NCBI GenBank assembly: GCA_016212195.1
Contig: JACRGW010000062.1
Span: forward strand, 1 to 13,981
Reading direction: 5' to 3'
DNA length: 13,981 nucleotides
Source: Nitrospirota bacterium
GTDB lineage: Bacteria > Nitrospirota > Thermodesulfovibrionia > JACRGW01
Shown piece after piece: positions 7,129 to 12,478 of the stretch. A program made the translations under genes and the position numbers. The notes beneath the pieces are model-generated. The model was given only the letters and a program-made list of their open reading frames with translations. It did no database searches and was not told where the DNA came from. How positions within the stretch are numbered: the first letter of the stretch is position 1; each line of letters starts with the position of its first letter.

Positions 7129-7134
7129 TAAGGT

Positions 7135-7986
7135 ATGGCCTGGTTTAAAAAAGATAAGATCCAGAAAGAAAAGACACCTGTTAAAAGGGTCAAGATCCCT
7201 GAAGGGGCATGGGTCAAGTGTGACAATTGCAAGGAAATCGTATATAAAAGGGAGGTCGAAAAGTCCCTCAAGGTATGCCCCAAATGCAACTATCATTTCC
7301 GTATCTCTGCTAAGGAGAGAATAGACCTTCTTATTGATGAGGGAACATTCTTAGAAATGGATAAAGACATCTCCTCAAAAGACCCGCTGAACTTTAAGGA
7401 CATCGTGAAATACAGGGATAGGCTCAGGGAGTCTGAAAGAAAGACAGGTAAGAAGGATGCTATTACTACAGGAGAGGGCAGAATAAACGGTTACCCTGTC
7501 GTCCTGGCTGTTCTTGACTTCTCCTTTATGGGTGGTAGCATGGGCTCAGTAGTGGGTGAAAAGATTTTCAGGTCAGTAGAAAAGGCTATAGAAAACAACA
7601 TTCCCCTCATTATCGTCTCGTCTTCAGGCGGGGCAAGGATGCAGGAAGGGATACTATCACTCATGCAGATGGCAAAGTCAGCTGCTGCCATAGCCCGTTT
7701 GGAAGAGAAAAAAATCCCTTATATCTCTATCCTTACCGATCCCACTTTTGGTGGTGTGACCGCGAGCTTTGGCATGCTGGGGGATATAATAATAGCAGAG
7801 CCCAGATCTCTGATAGGTTTTGCAGGTCCGAGGGTTATTGAACAGACCATTAAACAGACCCTCCCCGAAGGTTTTCAGAGGGCAGAGTTCTTACTTGATC
7901 ACGGAATGATAGATTTAATCGTTGAAAGGAAAAACCTCAAAGATATACTGACGAAGATTCTTTCATTTTTTATAGATAAAGGCTGA
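7135..7986 (+). CDS. accD: Acetyl-CoA carboxylase carboxyltransferase subunit beta
   Basis: AccD pairs with AccA to move the carboxyl group from biotin on AccB to acetyl-CoA, giving malonyl-CoA for fatty acid synthesis. The 283-residue protein has the N-terminal zinc ribbon with Cys29, Cys32, Cys48 and Cys51, then the crotonase-type carboxyltransferase domain with SSGGARMQEG (about 163-172), which forms an oxyanion hole, and GGVTASFGMLGD from about 206. All four zinc ligands are present, so this is the bacterial AccD rather than a propionyl-CoA carboxylase subunit. AccD directly after trpA is a recurring order in several phyla. A folC gene often follows; here a rhomboid gene starts 12 nt after the stop. 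The ribosome site is weak (AAGG 4 nt before the ATG). Confidence 0.96.
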   Translation: MAWFKKDKIQKEKTPVKRVKIPEGAWVKCDNCKEIVYKREVEKSLKVCPKCNYHFRISAKERIDLLIDEGTFLEMDKDISSKDPLNFKDIVKYRDRLRESERKTGKKDAITTGEGRINGYPVVLAVLDFSFMGGSMGSVVGEKIFRSVEKAIENNIPLIIVSSSGGARMQEGILSLMQMAKSAAAIARLEEKKIPYISILTDPTFGGVTASFGMLGDIIIAEPRSLIGFAGPRVIEQTIKQTLPEGFQRAEFLLDHGMIDLIVERKNLKDILTKILSFFIDKG

Positions 7987-7998
7987 GCTTAAGTATTT

Positions 7999-8667
7999 AT
8001 GATTCCTTATAAGGATGATAATCCTACAATCCATTTTCCCATTATTACTATAATTTTAATCGTCATAAACACTATCATCTTTTTATTTCAGATATCCTCA
8101 GGCACTGATTCTAATGCTGTAATATACACTTATGGTGTCATTCCTTATCGCCTCTTACATGGGAATGAAGGAATAGGTACTCCTATTGCAGTCAACCTCT
8201 TCACAGCAATGTTCCTTCATGGTGGATTTCTTCACTTAGCAGGAAATATGCTTTACCTCTGGATATTCGGCAATAACATAGAAGATAAGCTCGGCATATT
8301 CAGATTCATCATCTTTTATCTGCTCTGCGGTGTAATCGCCACTTATACCCTTGCCCTTTCCGATCCATCTTCAATGTTGCCTATGATCGGGGCAAGTGGT
8401 GCCATATCAGGTATTCTAGGAGCTTATCTCGTTCTCTTCCCCAGGGCAAGAATCCATACACTAATCTTTTTTGGATTCTTCATACAGGTAATAAAGATCC
8501 CTGCTGTCATAGTTATAGGTTTCTGGATAGTAATACAGTTTGTAAGCGGACTCCTGAGTAAAGGCTTGTATGGAGGTGGCGGTGGGGTTGCCTGGTTCGC
8601 ACATATAGGAGGATTTCTTGCTGGGGTTCTCCTTATAAAATTATTCCTTAAGAAAACGAGGCTTTGA
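7999..8667 (+). CDS. Rhomboid family intramembrane serine protease
   Basis: This is an integral membrane protease that should cut transmembrane substrates within the bilayer. The 222 residues give about six hydrophobic segments, starting with residues 13-32. The catalytic Ser133 lies in GASGAISG and the partner His202 in AHIGGFLAG, forming the rhomboid Ser-His dyad. HGGFLHLAGNMLYLWIFGNNIED (74-96) holds the conserved HxxxN region, Asn83 being the likely oxyanion residue. There is a short cytosolic N-terminus (MIPYKDDNPT) and a basic C-terminal tail (KKTRL), typical of the short six-helix prokaryotic class. Substrates cannot be told from sequence. It starts 12 nt after accD and is followed 22 nt later by a receiver protein, so it is probably co-transcribed with both. 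Confidence 0.93.
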   Translation: MIPYKDDNPTIHFPIITIILIVINTIIFLFQISSGTDSNAVIYTYGVIPYRLLHGNEGIGTPIAVNLFTAMFLHGGFLHLAGNMLYLWIFGNNIEDKLGIFRFIIFYLLCGVIATYTLALSDPSSMLPMIGASGAISGILGAYLVLFPRARIHTLIFFGFFIQVIKIPAVIVIGFWIVIQFVSGLLSKGLYGGGGGVAWFAHIGGFLAGVLLIKLFLKKTRL

Positions 8668-8689
8668 CCATGTTTCGAGGAAATTCGGT

Positions 8690-9085
8690 ATGAGAAAAAT
8701 ACTTGTTGCCCATAATGGAGAGGTTATCAGAAAAACCATGGAGGCTATCCTGAAAGAGGGAGGATATGAAGTAGTAACAGCCTCTGATGGCATTGAGGCA
8801 ATGGCAAATATTGAGAAGGAAAGACCCTTTTTGGTTTTGCTCGATGTAGCCCTTCCCAAGATATATAGCTTCGAACTCTGTAACAGGATCAAAAGTATGC
8901 ATGAAACGAAAGGGATTCTGGTTATTCTTATCGCATCTACATACGATGCCACAAGATACCGAAGGGAGCCTGTATCACTCTACGGTGCAGATGATTATAT
9001 AGAAACTCATCATATCGAAGACATCCTCCTCAATAAGATAAGGAAATTAATAGAGAAGAAGGAAAAAGACATAGGCCCTGCATAA
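8690..9085 (+). CDS. Stand-alone receiver-domain protein with a degenerate active site
   Basis: This 131-residue protein has the CheY-like fold pattern with no output domain. The N-terminal strand MRKILVAHNGEVIRKTMEAIL aligns with the usual VVDDE region, but the metal-binding acidic pair is His8-Asn9. Asp52 in LLDVALP sits at the phosphorylation site. The switch Thr/Ser position is Ala82 (LIAST, Ser83 adjacent), and in GADDYIETHH the invariant Lys-Pro is Thr-His. Only the phospho-Asp is kept, so normal Mg2+-dependent phosphotransfer is doubtful; it may act as a phosphorylation-independent binding module. Adjacent GAGGAA (8675-8680) is a plausible, somewhat distant ribosome site. No histidine kinase is nearby. 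The fold is clear; a partner or pathway is not known. Confidence 0.85.
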   Translation: MRKILVAHNGEVIRKTMEAILKEGGYEVVTASDGIEAMANIEKERPFLVLLDVALPKIYSFELCNRIKSMHETKGILVILIASTYDATRYRREPVSLYGADDYIETHHIEDILLNKIRKLIEKKEKDIGPA

Positions 9086-9105
9086 CCTATGAATCAAGTT
9101 CATTG

Positions 9106-9135
9106 TTGACATCAATACCTATACCATTTTATAGT
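9106..9135 (+). promoter_or_regulatory. Sigma70-type promoter upstream of tRNA-Pro
   Basis: A perfect -35 box TTGACA (9106-9111) is followed after 18 nt by TATAGT (9130-9135), five of six matches to the -10 consensus. Transcription would begin near 9142, giving a leader of about 110 nt before tRNA-Pro. It lies just after the receiver gene and before a change of gene content, as expected for a new transcription unit. Confidence 0.7.
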
Positions 9136-9141
9136 GATATT

Positions 9142-9254
9142 TACAGGGTGTAGCGTCCCGATTATATCGGGAGTAGCGCACACGGTTCGGCCCGCCCCGA
9201 ACCAACCTTGGTGCGGGGGAACTGGTGTCGTCCCGATATAAAATAAAATATTGA
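9142..9254 (+). other. Hairpin-rich leader between promoter and tRNA-Pro
   Basis: No coding region is supported here. The stretch holds a perfect hairpin TCCCGAT-TAT-ATCGGGA (9156-9172) bracketed by the direct repeat GTAGCG (9150-9155 and 9173-9178). It also holds two mutually exclusive stems that share bases 9198-9203: GGTTCG (9184-9189) with CGAACC (9198-9203), or CCCCGAACCA (9195-9204) with TGGTGCGGGG (9209-9218). A second TCCCGATATA copy lies at 9231-9240. Likely a processed tRNA leader or repeat debris; a structured RNA is possible. Confidence 0.4.
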
Positions 9255-9330
9255 CGGGATGTAGCGCAGTTTGGTTCAGCGCGCTTCGTTCGGGACGAAG
9301 AGGCCGGCGGTTCGAATCCGCCCATCCCGA
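9255..9330 (+). tRNA. tRNA-Pro (anticodon CGG)
   Basis: A complete cloverleaf of 76 nt is present. The acceptor stem is CGGGATG (9255-9261) with CATCCCG (9323-9329). The D stem is GCGC (9264-9267) with GCGC (9279-9282). The anticodon stem is CTTCG (9284-9288) with CGAAG (9296-9300), loop TTCGGGA, anticodon CGG at 9291-9293 (reads CCG, proline). The T stem is GGCGG (9306-9310) with CCGCC (9318-9322), loop TTCGAAT. The discriminator is A9330. No CCA is encoded: the next bases are CTTTTTT, which may help end transcription. CCA must be added afterwards, unlike the tRNA-Arg at 11412, which encodes it. Confidence 0.95.
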
Positions 9331-9386
9331 CTTTTTTATCGGGATCGCCCCGACCATATTGATTCAGGGTTCAGATAACCATCAAT

Positions 9387-9391
9387 CGGAG
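9387..9391 (+). promoter_or_regulatory. Ribosome binding site that fixes a TTG start
   Basis: CGGAG at 9387-9391 lies 6 nt before the TTG at 9398-9400. It is the reason for choosing TTG as the start of the next gene, since the upstream open frame runs back through the tRNA. Confidence 0.65.
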
Positions 9392-9397
9392 TTAGAC

Positions 9398-9859
9398 TTG
9401 AGAAGAACAATTATAGGTGTAATCGGATCCGGGCAGTGTTCTCAGGAGATAGCTACAACAGCGATGGAAGTAGGCAGGGAAATAGCCAGAAAGGGTGGAC
9501 TTCTGCTCTGCGGTGGTCTCGGAGGTGTTATGGAAGCTGCCTGTAAAGGCGCTAAGGAAGAAGGTGGGATAACTATAGGAATCCTCCCTGGAGACAATAC
9601 TGATGAGGCAAATCGTTATATAGATATCCCTATCGTCACAGGGATTGGTTATGCAAGGAATATCATAATAGCAAGATCTTCTGATATACTCATTGCTGTT
9701 TCAGGGGGTTACGGAACACTTTCAGAGATAGCCTTTGGGCTCACTCTTAATAAAAGGATTATAAGCATCGGCTCATGGGAATTAGATGAAAGTATAATCA
9801 GGGTGAGTACTCCTAAAGAGGCGGTGGAGAAAGCCTTCGGAATATTATCTGGGGTTTGA
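9398..9859 (+). CDS. TIGR00725-family (LOG/MoCo-carrier-like) nucleotide-binding protein
   Basis: This 153-residue Rossmann-type protein is of the LOG-related TIGR00725 group. It starts TTG-RRTIIGVIGSGQC, has CGGLGGVMEAACKGA (38-52), IGILPG (60-65), then YARNIIIARSSDILIAVSGGYGTLSE (85-110). The SGGYGTLSE block matches the PGGxGTxxE site that in LOG proteins binds nucleoside monophosphates, with Ser in place of the usual Pro. Relatives are cytokinin-activating phosphoribohydrolases or molybdenum-cofactor carriers; which activity applies here is not evident. The open frame continues upstream to 9251 through tRNA-Pro, so the longer form is artefactual; the RBS at 9387 supports TTG. It is followed 7 nt later by the sigma factor, probably in one transcript. 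Confidence 0.82.
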   Translation: MRRTIIGVIGSGQCSQEIATTAMEVGREIARKGGLLLCGGLGGVMEAACKGAKEEGGITIGILPGDNTDEANRYIDIPIVTGIGYARNIIIARSSDILIAVSGGYGTLSEIAFGLTLNKRIISIGSWELDESIIRVSTPKEAVEKAFGILSGV

Positions 9860-9866
9860 TAAATTT

Positions 9867-10850
9867 ATGGATTCATTTAGAGAAGATAAAGAATTTATTA
9901 ATCCTTCTTCAAGGTCTGAAGCAGAAGAAGAGATTGACATTTCCACAGGACCCTGCGGGCTGGATGAAGATCCTGAACTTGATACAGGAGAAGAAGGTGA
10001 AGAAAAGGCTTCCTACGAAGGAGGGCCTGATGCCCTGAAACTCTATCTCAAAGAGATAGGGATGTCTCCCCTTCTGTCTAAAGAGGAAGAGATGGAAATA
10101 GGCAAAAGGATAAGTGAAGGGGATAAGGAAGCAAAACAGAGGATGATTGAAGCTAATTTAAGACTCGTCGTAAATATCGGGAAAAGGTATATGAACAGAG
10201 GACTTCCTCTGCCTGATATAATAGAAGAAGGTAATCTGGGTTTAATCAAGGCAGTGGAGAAATTCAAATATGAGAAGGGTTATAAATTCAGCACCTATGC
10301 CTCTTGGTGGATAAGACAGGCGATCGAGCGGGCACTGGTAAATCAGTCAAGCATGATAAGGGTACCTGTTCATATCTCTGATTCTATAAATAACTATATC
10401 AAGGCTGTCAGGTACCTCATACAGAGATTCGGCAGAGAACCCACTACGGATGAGATAGCTGAAAGGATGAAGACAGCCGTTGACCATGTAAGGGATTTAC
10501 AGCAGATGATCAGGAGAATATATTCTTTAGACACACCTCTAAGAGATAACGAAGGGGGATTGCTTAAGGACATCATCGAGGATCTTACTTCACAGTCTCC
10601 TGCTCAAATAACTGAAGAATTAGAAAGACATAAGCTGATAGTCAACTGGTTACAACTGCTCTCTGAAAACGAAAAAAGGGTGATATTATTAAGGTTTGGA
10701 CTTGAAGACGGAGAGCCAAAGACACTTGAGATAGTAGGTCAGATCTTTGGCGTTACAAGGGAGAGGGTAAGGCAGATAGAATATTCAGCCCTCAATAAAC
10801 TGAGATTTCTTCTTAAAAAGAGAAAGGTTAAACCAGAAACTATACTATAG
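9867..10850 (+). CDS. rpoS: RNA polymerase sigma factor, RpoS-like (sigma-70 family group 2)
   Basis: Sigma factors guide core RNA polymerase to promoters. The 327 residues match RpoS length and lack the region 1.1 and the non-conserved insert of a typical RpoD. An acidic N-terminus (9-53) is followed by region 1.2 (ALKLYLKEIGMSPLLSKEEE), region 2 (NLRLVVNIGKRYMNRGLPLPDIIEEGNLGL; YASWWIRQAIERALVNQ for -10 recognition), region 3 (VPVHISDSINNYIKAVR) and region 4 with TRERVRQIE, the -35 helix-turn-helix. IERALVNQ and the VNWLQLLSENEKRVILLRFGL stretch resemble RpoS more than RpoD. It starts 7 nt after the TIGR00725 gene; the nearest Shine-Dalgarno-like run (GGGG, 9851-9854) is far. Another group 2 factor remains possible. 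Confidence 0.82.
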   Translation: MDSFREDKEFINPSSRSEAEEEIDISTGPCGLDEDPELDTGEEGEEKASYEGGPDALKLYLKEIGMSPLLSKEEEMEIGKRISEGDKEAKQRMIEANLRLVVNIGKRYMNRGLPLPDIIEEGNLGLIKAVEKFKYEKGYKFSTYASWWIRQAIERALVNQSSMIRVPVHISDSINNYIKAVRYLIQRFGREPTTDEIAERMKTAVDHVRDLQQMIRRIYSLDTPLRDNEGGLLKDIIEDLTSQSPAQITEELERHKLIVNWLQLLSENEKRVILLRFGLEDGEPKTLEIVGQIFGVTRERVRQIEYSALNKLRFLLKKRKVKPETIL

Positions 10851-10859
10851 GAGGGAAAT

Positions 10860-11375
10860 ATGTTGGATCTGAAATCGAAGATAAGGGATATACCTGATTT
10901 CCCGAAGGAAGGTATTATTTTTAATGATATAACCACACTTTTAAAAGACCCGGCGGCATTCAAGAAGGCGATAGATAAGATTGCCTCTTTCTATCAGGAT
11001 GAAGGAATAGAGAAGGTTATCGGTATAGAGTCAAGGGGTTTTATCCTTGGTGCCCCTGTTGCCTTTCAACTCGGGGCTGGCTTTGTACCTGTCCGTAAAC
11101 CAGGGAAACTCCCGAGCGACATCTATGAGGCTAAATATGAACTTGAGTATGGCACAGATACCCTCACCATCCATCAGGATGCATTAACCCCTGGACAGAG
11201 GGTTCTTTTAGTCGATGATCTTCTTGCTACAGGTGGAACAATTTCGGCTACTATAGAACTTGTAAAGCTTCTTGGAGGTTTAATTGTGGGTATAGCCTTC
11301 CTCGTCGAGCTCGCAGAACTCAGGGGGAGAAACCACCTCGATGGATACAATGTCCTCTCATTGATAACATACTAA
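10860..11375 (+). CDS. apt: Adenine phosphoribosyltransferase
   Basis: This purine-salvage enzyme makes AMP and pyrophosphate from adenine and PRPP. The 171 residues are the normal length. It opens MLDLKSKIRDIPDFPKEGI, a typical Apt start, with FNDITTLLKD (21-30), GIESRGFILG (55-64), and VPVRKPGKLP (76-85), the last being Apt-specific. The PRPP loop VLLVDDLLATGGT is at 115-127, with the Asp119-Asp120 pair. A strong ribosome site GGAGG (10851-10855) lies 4 nt before the ATG, right after the sigma factor stop. Its TAA at 11373-11375 is followed at once by a 7-nt array. Xanthine or orotate phosphoribosyltransferases are excluded by the RKPGKLP block. Confidence 0.97.
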   Translation: MLDLKSKIRDIPDFPKEGIIFNDITTLLKDPAAFKKAIDKIASFYQDEGIEKVIGIESRGFILGAPVAFQLGAGFVPVRKPGKLPSDIYEAKYELEYGTDTLTIHQDALTPGQRVLLVDDLLATGGTISATIELVKLLGGLIVGIAFLVELAELRGRNHLDGYNVLSLITY

Positions 11376-11376
11376 T

Positions 11377-11404
11377 AACTTTCAACTTTCAACTTGAAAC
11401 TTTT
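11377..11404. repeat. Heptanucleotide array after apt
   Basis: Four in-phase units, AACTTTC twice, AACTTGA and AACTTTT, start one base after the apt stop codon and end just before tRNA-Arg. The 18-mer ACTTTCAACTTTCAACTT (11378-11395) is the exact reverse complement of 311-328 in the trpE/trpG array, about 11 kb away. Confidence 0.8.
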
Positions 11405-11411
11405 AGTTCGT

Positions 11412-11489
11412 GCCCCTGTAGCTCAGTTTGGACAGAGCAGAGGTTTCCTAAACCTTGTGTCGGGTGTTCGAGTCACCCCAGGGGCACCA
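11412..11489 (+). tRNA. tRNA-Arg (anticodon CCT)
   Basis: The cloverleaf is complete. The acceptor stem is GCCCCTG (11412-11418) with CAGGGGC (11479-11485). The D stem is GCTC (11421-11424) with GAGC (11435-11438). The anticodon stem is GAGGT (11440-11444) with ACCTT (11452-11456), closed by one G-U, loop TTCCTAA, anticodon CCT at 11447-11449 (reads AGG, arginine). The T stem is GGGTG (11462-11466) with CACCC (11474-11478). The discriminator is A11486 and CCA is encoded at 11487-11489. AGG is a frequent arginine codon in these genes, so this isoacceptor is well used. Confidence 0.96.
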
Positions 11490-11507
11490 GAAATTAAACC
11501 AAATATC

Positions 11508-11536
11508 TTGACAGTTTTATAAGGAATATGTTAAAA
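11508..11536 (+). promoter_or_regulatory. Candidate promoter for rplU-rpmA
   Basis: TTGACA at 11508-11513 is a perfect -35 box. The -10 is poor: TTAAAA (11531-11536, 17-nt spacing) or TAAAAA (11532-11537, 18-nt spacing). Transcription would start very near the ribosome site at 11543-11548, leaving almost no leader, so this may be a chance match. Confidence 0.3.
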
Positions 11537-11552
11537 AAATCTGGAGGTGTAA

Positions 11553-11885
11553 ATGTTAGCAGTTATTGAAACAGGCGGCAAACAATATAGAGTGGCTCCG
11601 GGTGATCTCCTCAAGGTAGAAAGGTTAGATGCCAAGGAAGGCGATACAGTAGAGATTCAAAAAGTCCTTGCCATAGGTGAAGGCAAAGATATTTCGGTCG
11701 AAAAGTCAATCCTTGACAAGGCAAAGGTTCTTGCTGAGGTTGTTTCTCATGGAAAATTGGATAAGGTCACTGTTTTTAAGATGAAGAGGAGAAAAAACTA
11801 CAGGAAAACAAGGGGACACAGACAGCTTTATACCCAAATAAGGGTTAAAGAGATTAAAGTAGGAGGTAAGAAATATGGCACATAA
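11553..11885 (+). CDS. rplU: 50S ribosomal protein L21
   Basis: L21 is an early-binding large-subunit protein that contacts 23S rRNA. The 110-residue protein begins MLAVIETGGKQYRVAPGD, the family signature, with KVLAIGEGKD in the middle and FKMKRRKNYRKTRGHRQLYTQIRVKEI near the C-terminus, the basic rRNA-binding block. Length is close to the usual 100-105 residues. A clear ribosome site TGGAGGTG (11542-11549) precedes the ATG. The last 11 nt overlap the rpmA start, so the two are translationally linked. It follows tRNA-Arg by 63 nt and may be co-transcribed with it or use the candidate promoter at 11508. Confidence 0.98.
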   Translation: MLAVIETGGKQYRVAPGDLLKVERLDAKEGDTVEIQKVLAIGEGKDISVEKSILDKAKVLAEVVSHGKLDKVTVFKMKRRKNYRKTRGHRQLYTQIRVKEIKVGGKKYGT

Positions 11886-12129
11886 GAAAGGTGTCGGAAG
11901 TTCAAGAAACGGAAGGGACAGTGCAGGCCAGAGGCTTGGTGTAAAAAGATACGGAGGTCAGATTGTGAGTGCAGGAAGTATACTTGTTCGACAGAGAGGG
12001 ACAAGAATCCATCCGGGTCTGAATGTCGGGAGAGGTAGTGACGATACCCTTTACGCAAAGATTAATGGTATTGTGAAATTCGAAAACGGAAGGAACAGAA
12101 CAAGAGTTAGCATATACGCCCTCTCATAA
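11875..12129 (+). CDS. rpmA: 50S ribosomal protein L27
   Basis: L27 reaches the peptidyl-transferase centre with its N-terminal tail. The 84 residues begin MAHKKGVGSSRNGRDS, so after loss of Met the tail is already mature; there is no cleavable N-terminal extension of the kind known in Firmicutes. QRLGVKRYGGQIVSAGSILVRQRGTRIHPG is the family core. The ribosome site AGGAGGT (11861-11867) lies inside rplU, 7 nt before the ATG, and the reading frames overlap by 11 nt. Eight bases after the stop a 7-nt array begins that folds into a hairpin (12152-12198), which may end the rplU-rpmA transcript. Confidence 0.98.
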   Translation: MAHKKGVGSSRNGRDSAGQRLGVKRYGGQIVSAGSILVRQRGTRIHPGLNVGRGSDDTLYAKINGIVKFENGRNRTRVSIYALS

Positions 12130-12137
12130 GTATCCAT

Positions 12138-12202
12138 GATACAGGATGCAGGATGCATGATGCATGATTTTTTAAACTTTTATCATGTATCGTGCATCAA
12201 AC
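12138..12202. repeat. Paired heptanucleotide arrays forming a hairpin after rpmA
   Basis: Left units: GATACAG (12138), GATGCAG (12145), GATGCAT (12152 and 12159), GATTTTT (12166). Right units: ATCATGT (12182), ATCGTGC (12189), ATCAAAC (12196). Bases 12152-12168 pair with 12182-12198 over all 17 positions with two G-U pairs, loop 13 nt. The hairpin lacks a GC-rich stem and a trailing T-run, though T-rich sequence sits in the loop; it could still serve as a weak bidirectional terminator or mRNA 3'-end stabiliser. Confidence 0.8.
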
Positions 12203-12352
12203 ACCTCAGCAATTTTAATCCCCGAATTTTCTAATACTCCCTACCAAAATTTCCTGTTCCGACCAAAAAATATTCTATTGCCTTTTTAGAGATATTGGAT
12301 TATCTTTTATCTTACTTAAAGATTCAAGGGCTTGAGGGTTTTCAAATAAGTC

Positions 12353-12443
12353 GTCATTCCTGCGTAGGCAGGAATCCAGTTCTTTGTGTAGTTTCCCTCT
12401 CTTGCAGGAACGATGTCTGGATTCCCGCTTTCGCGGGAATGAC
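12353..12443. repeat. Inverted pair of GTCATTCC palindromic repeats (BIME/MITE-like)
   Basis: The left unit (12353-12379) is GTCATTCC...GGAATCCAG with stem ATTCCTGC (12356-12363) and GCAGGAAT (12368-12375). The right unit (12417-12443) is its inverse, stem ATTCCCGC (12421-12428) and GCGGGAAT (12433-12440). The 27-nt units match at 23 positions, and two of the four differences are compensatory within the stem (T-A in one, C-G in the other). A 37-nt spacer separates them. Similar GTCATTCCCGC...GCGGGAATCCAG hairpins are widespread in bacterial genomes. Confidence 0.85.
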
Positions 12444-12478
12444 TGTACTAATAAAGTCTACAGAACTAATTGGAACTT

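Noticed and set aside
9112..9357. Minus-strand open frames across tRNA-Pro and its leader (for example one starting MGGFEPPASSSRTKRAEP)
   Set aside because: They are antisense translations of tRNA-Pro and repeats, a well-known artefact. Nothing resembles a protein family.
9251..9397. N-terminal extension of the TIGR00725 protein
   Set aside because: It translates the tRNA itself; the family N-terminus and a ribosome site place the start at 9398.
9856..10038. 60-residue frame overlapping the sigma factor start
   Set aside because: It is the alternate-frame reading of the acidic N-terminus of the sigma factor, with no family features.
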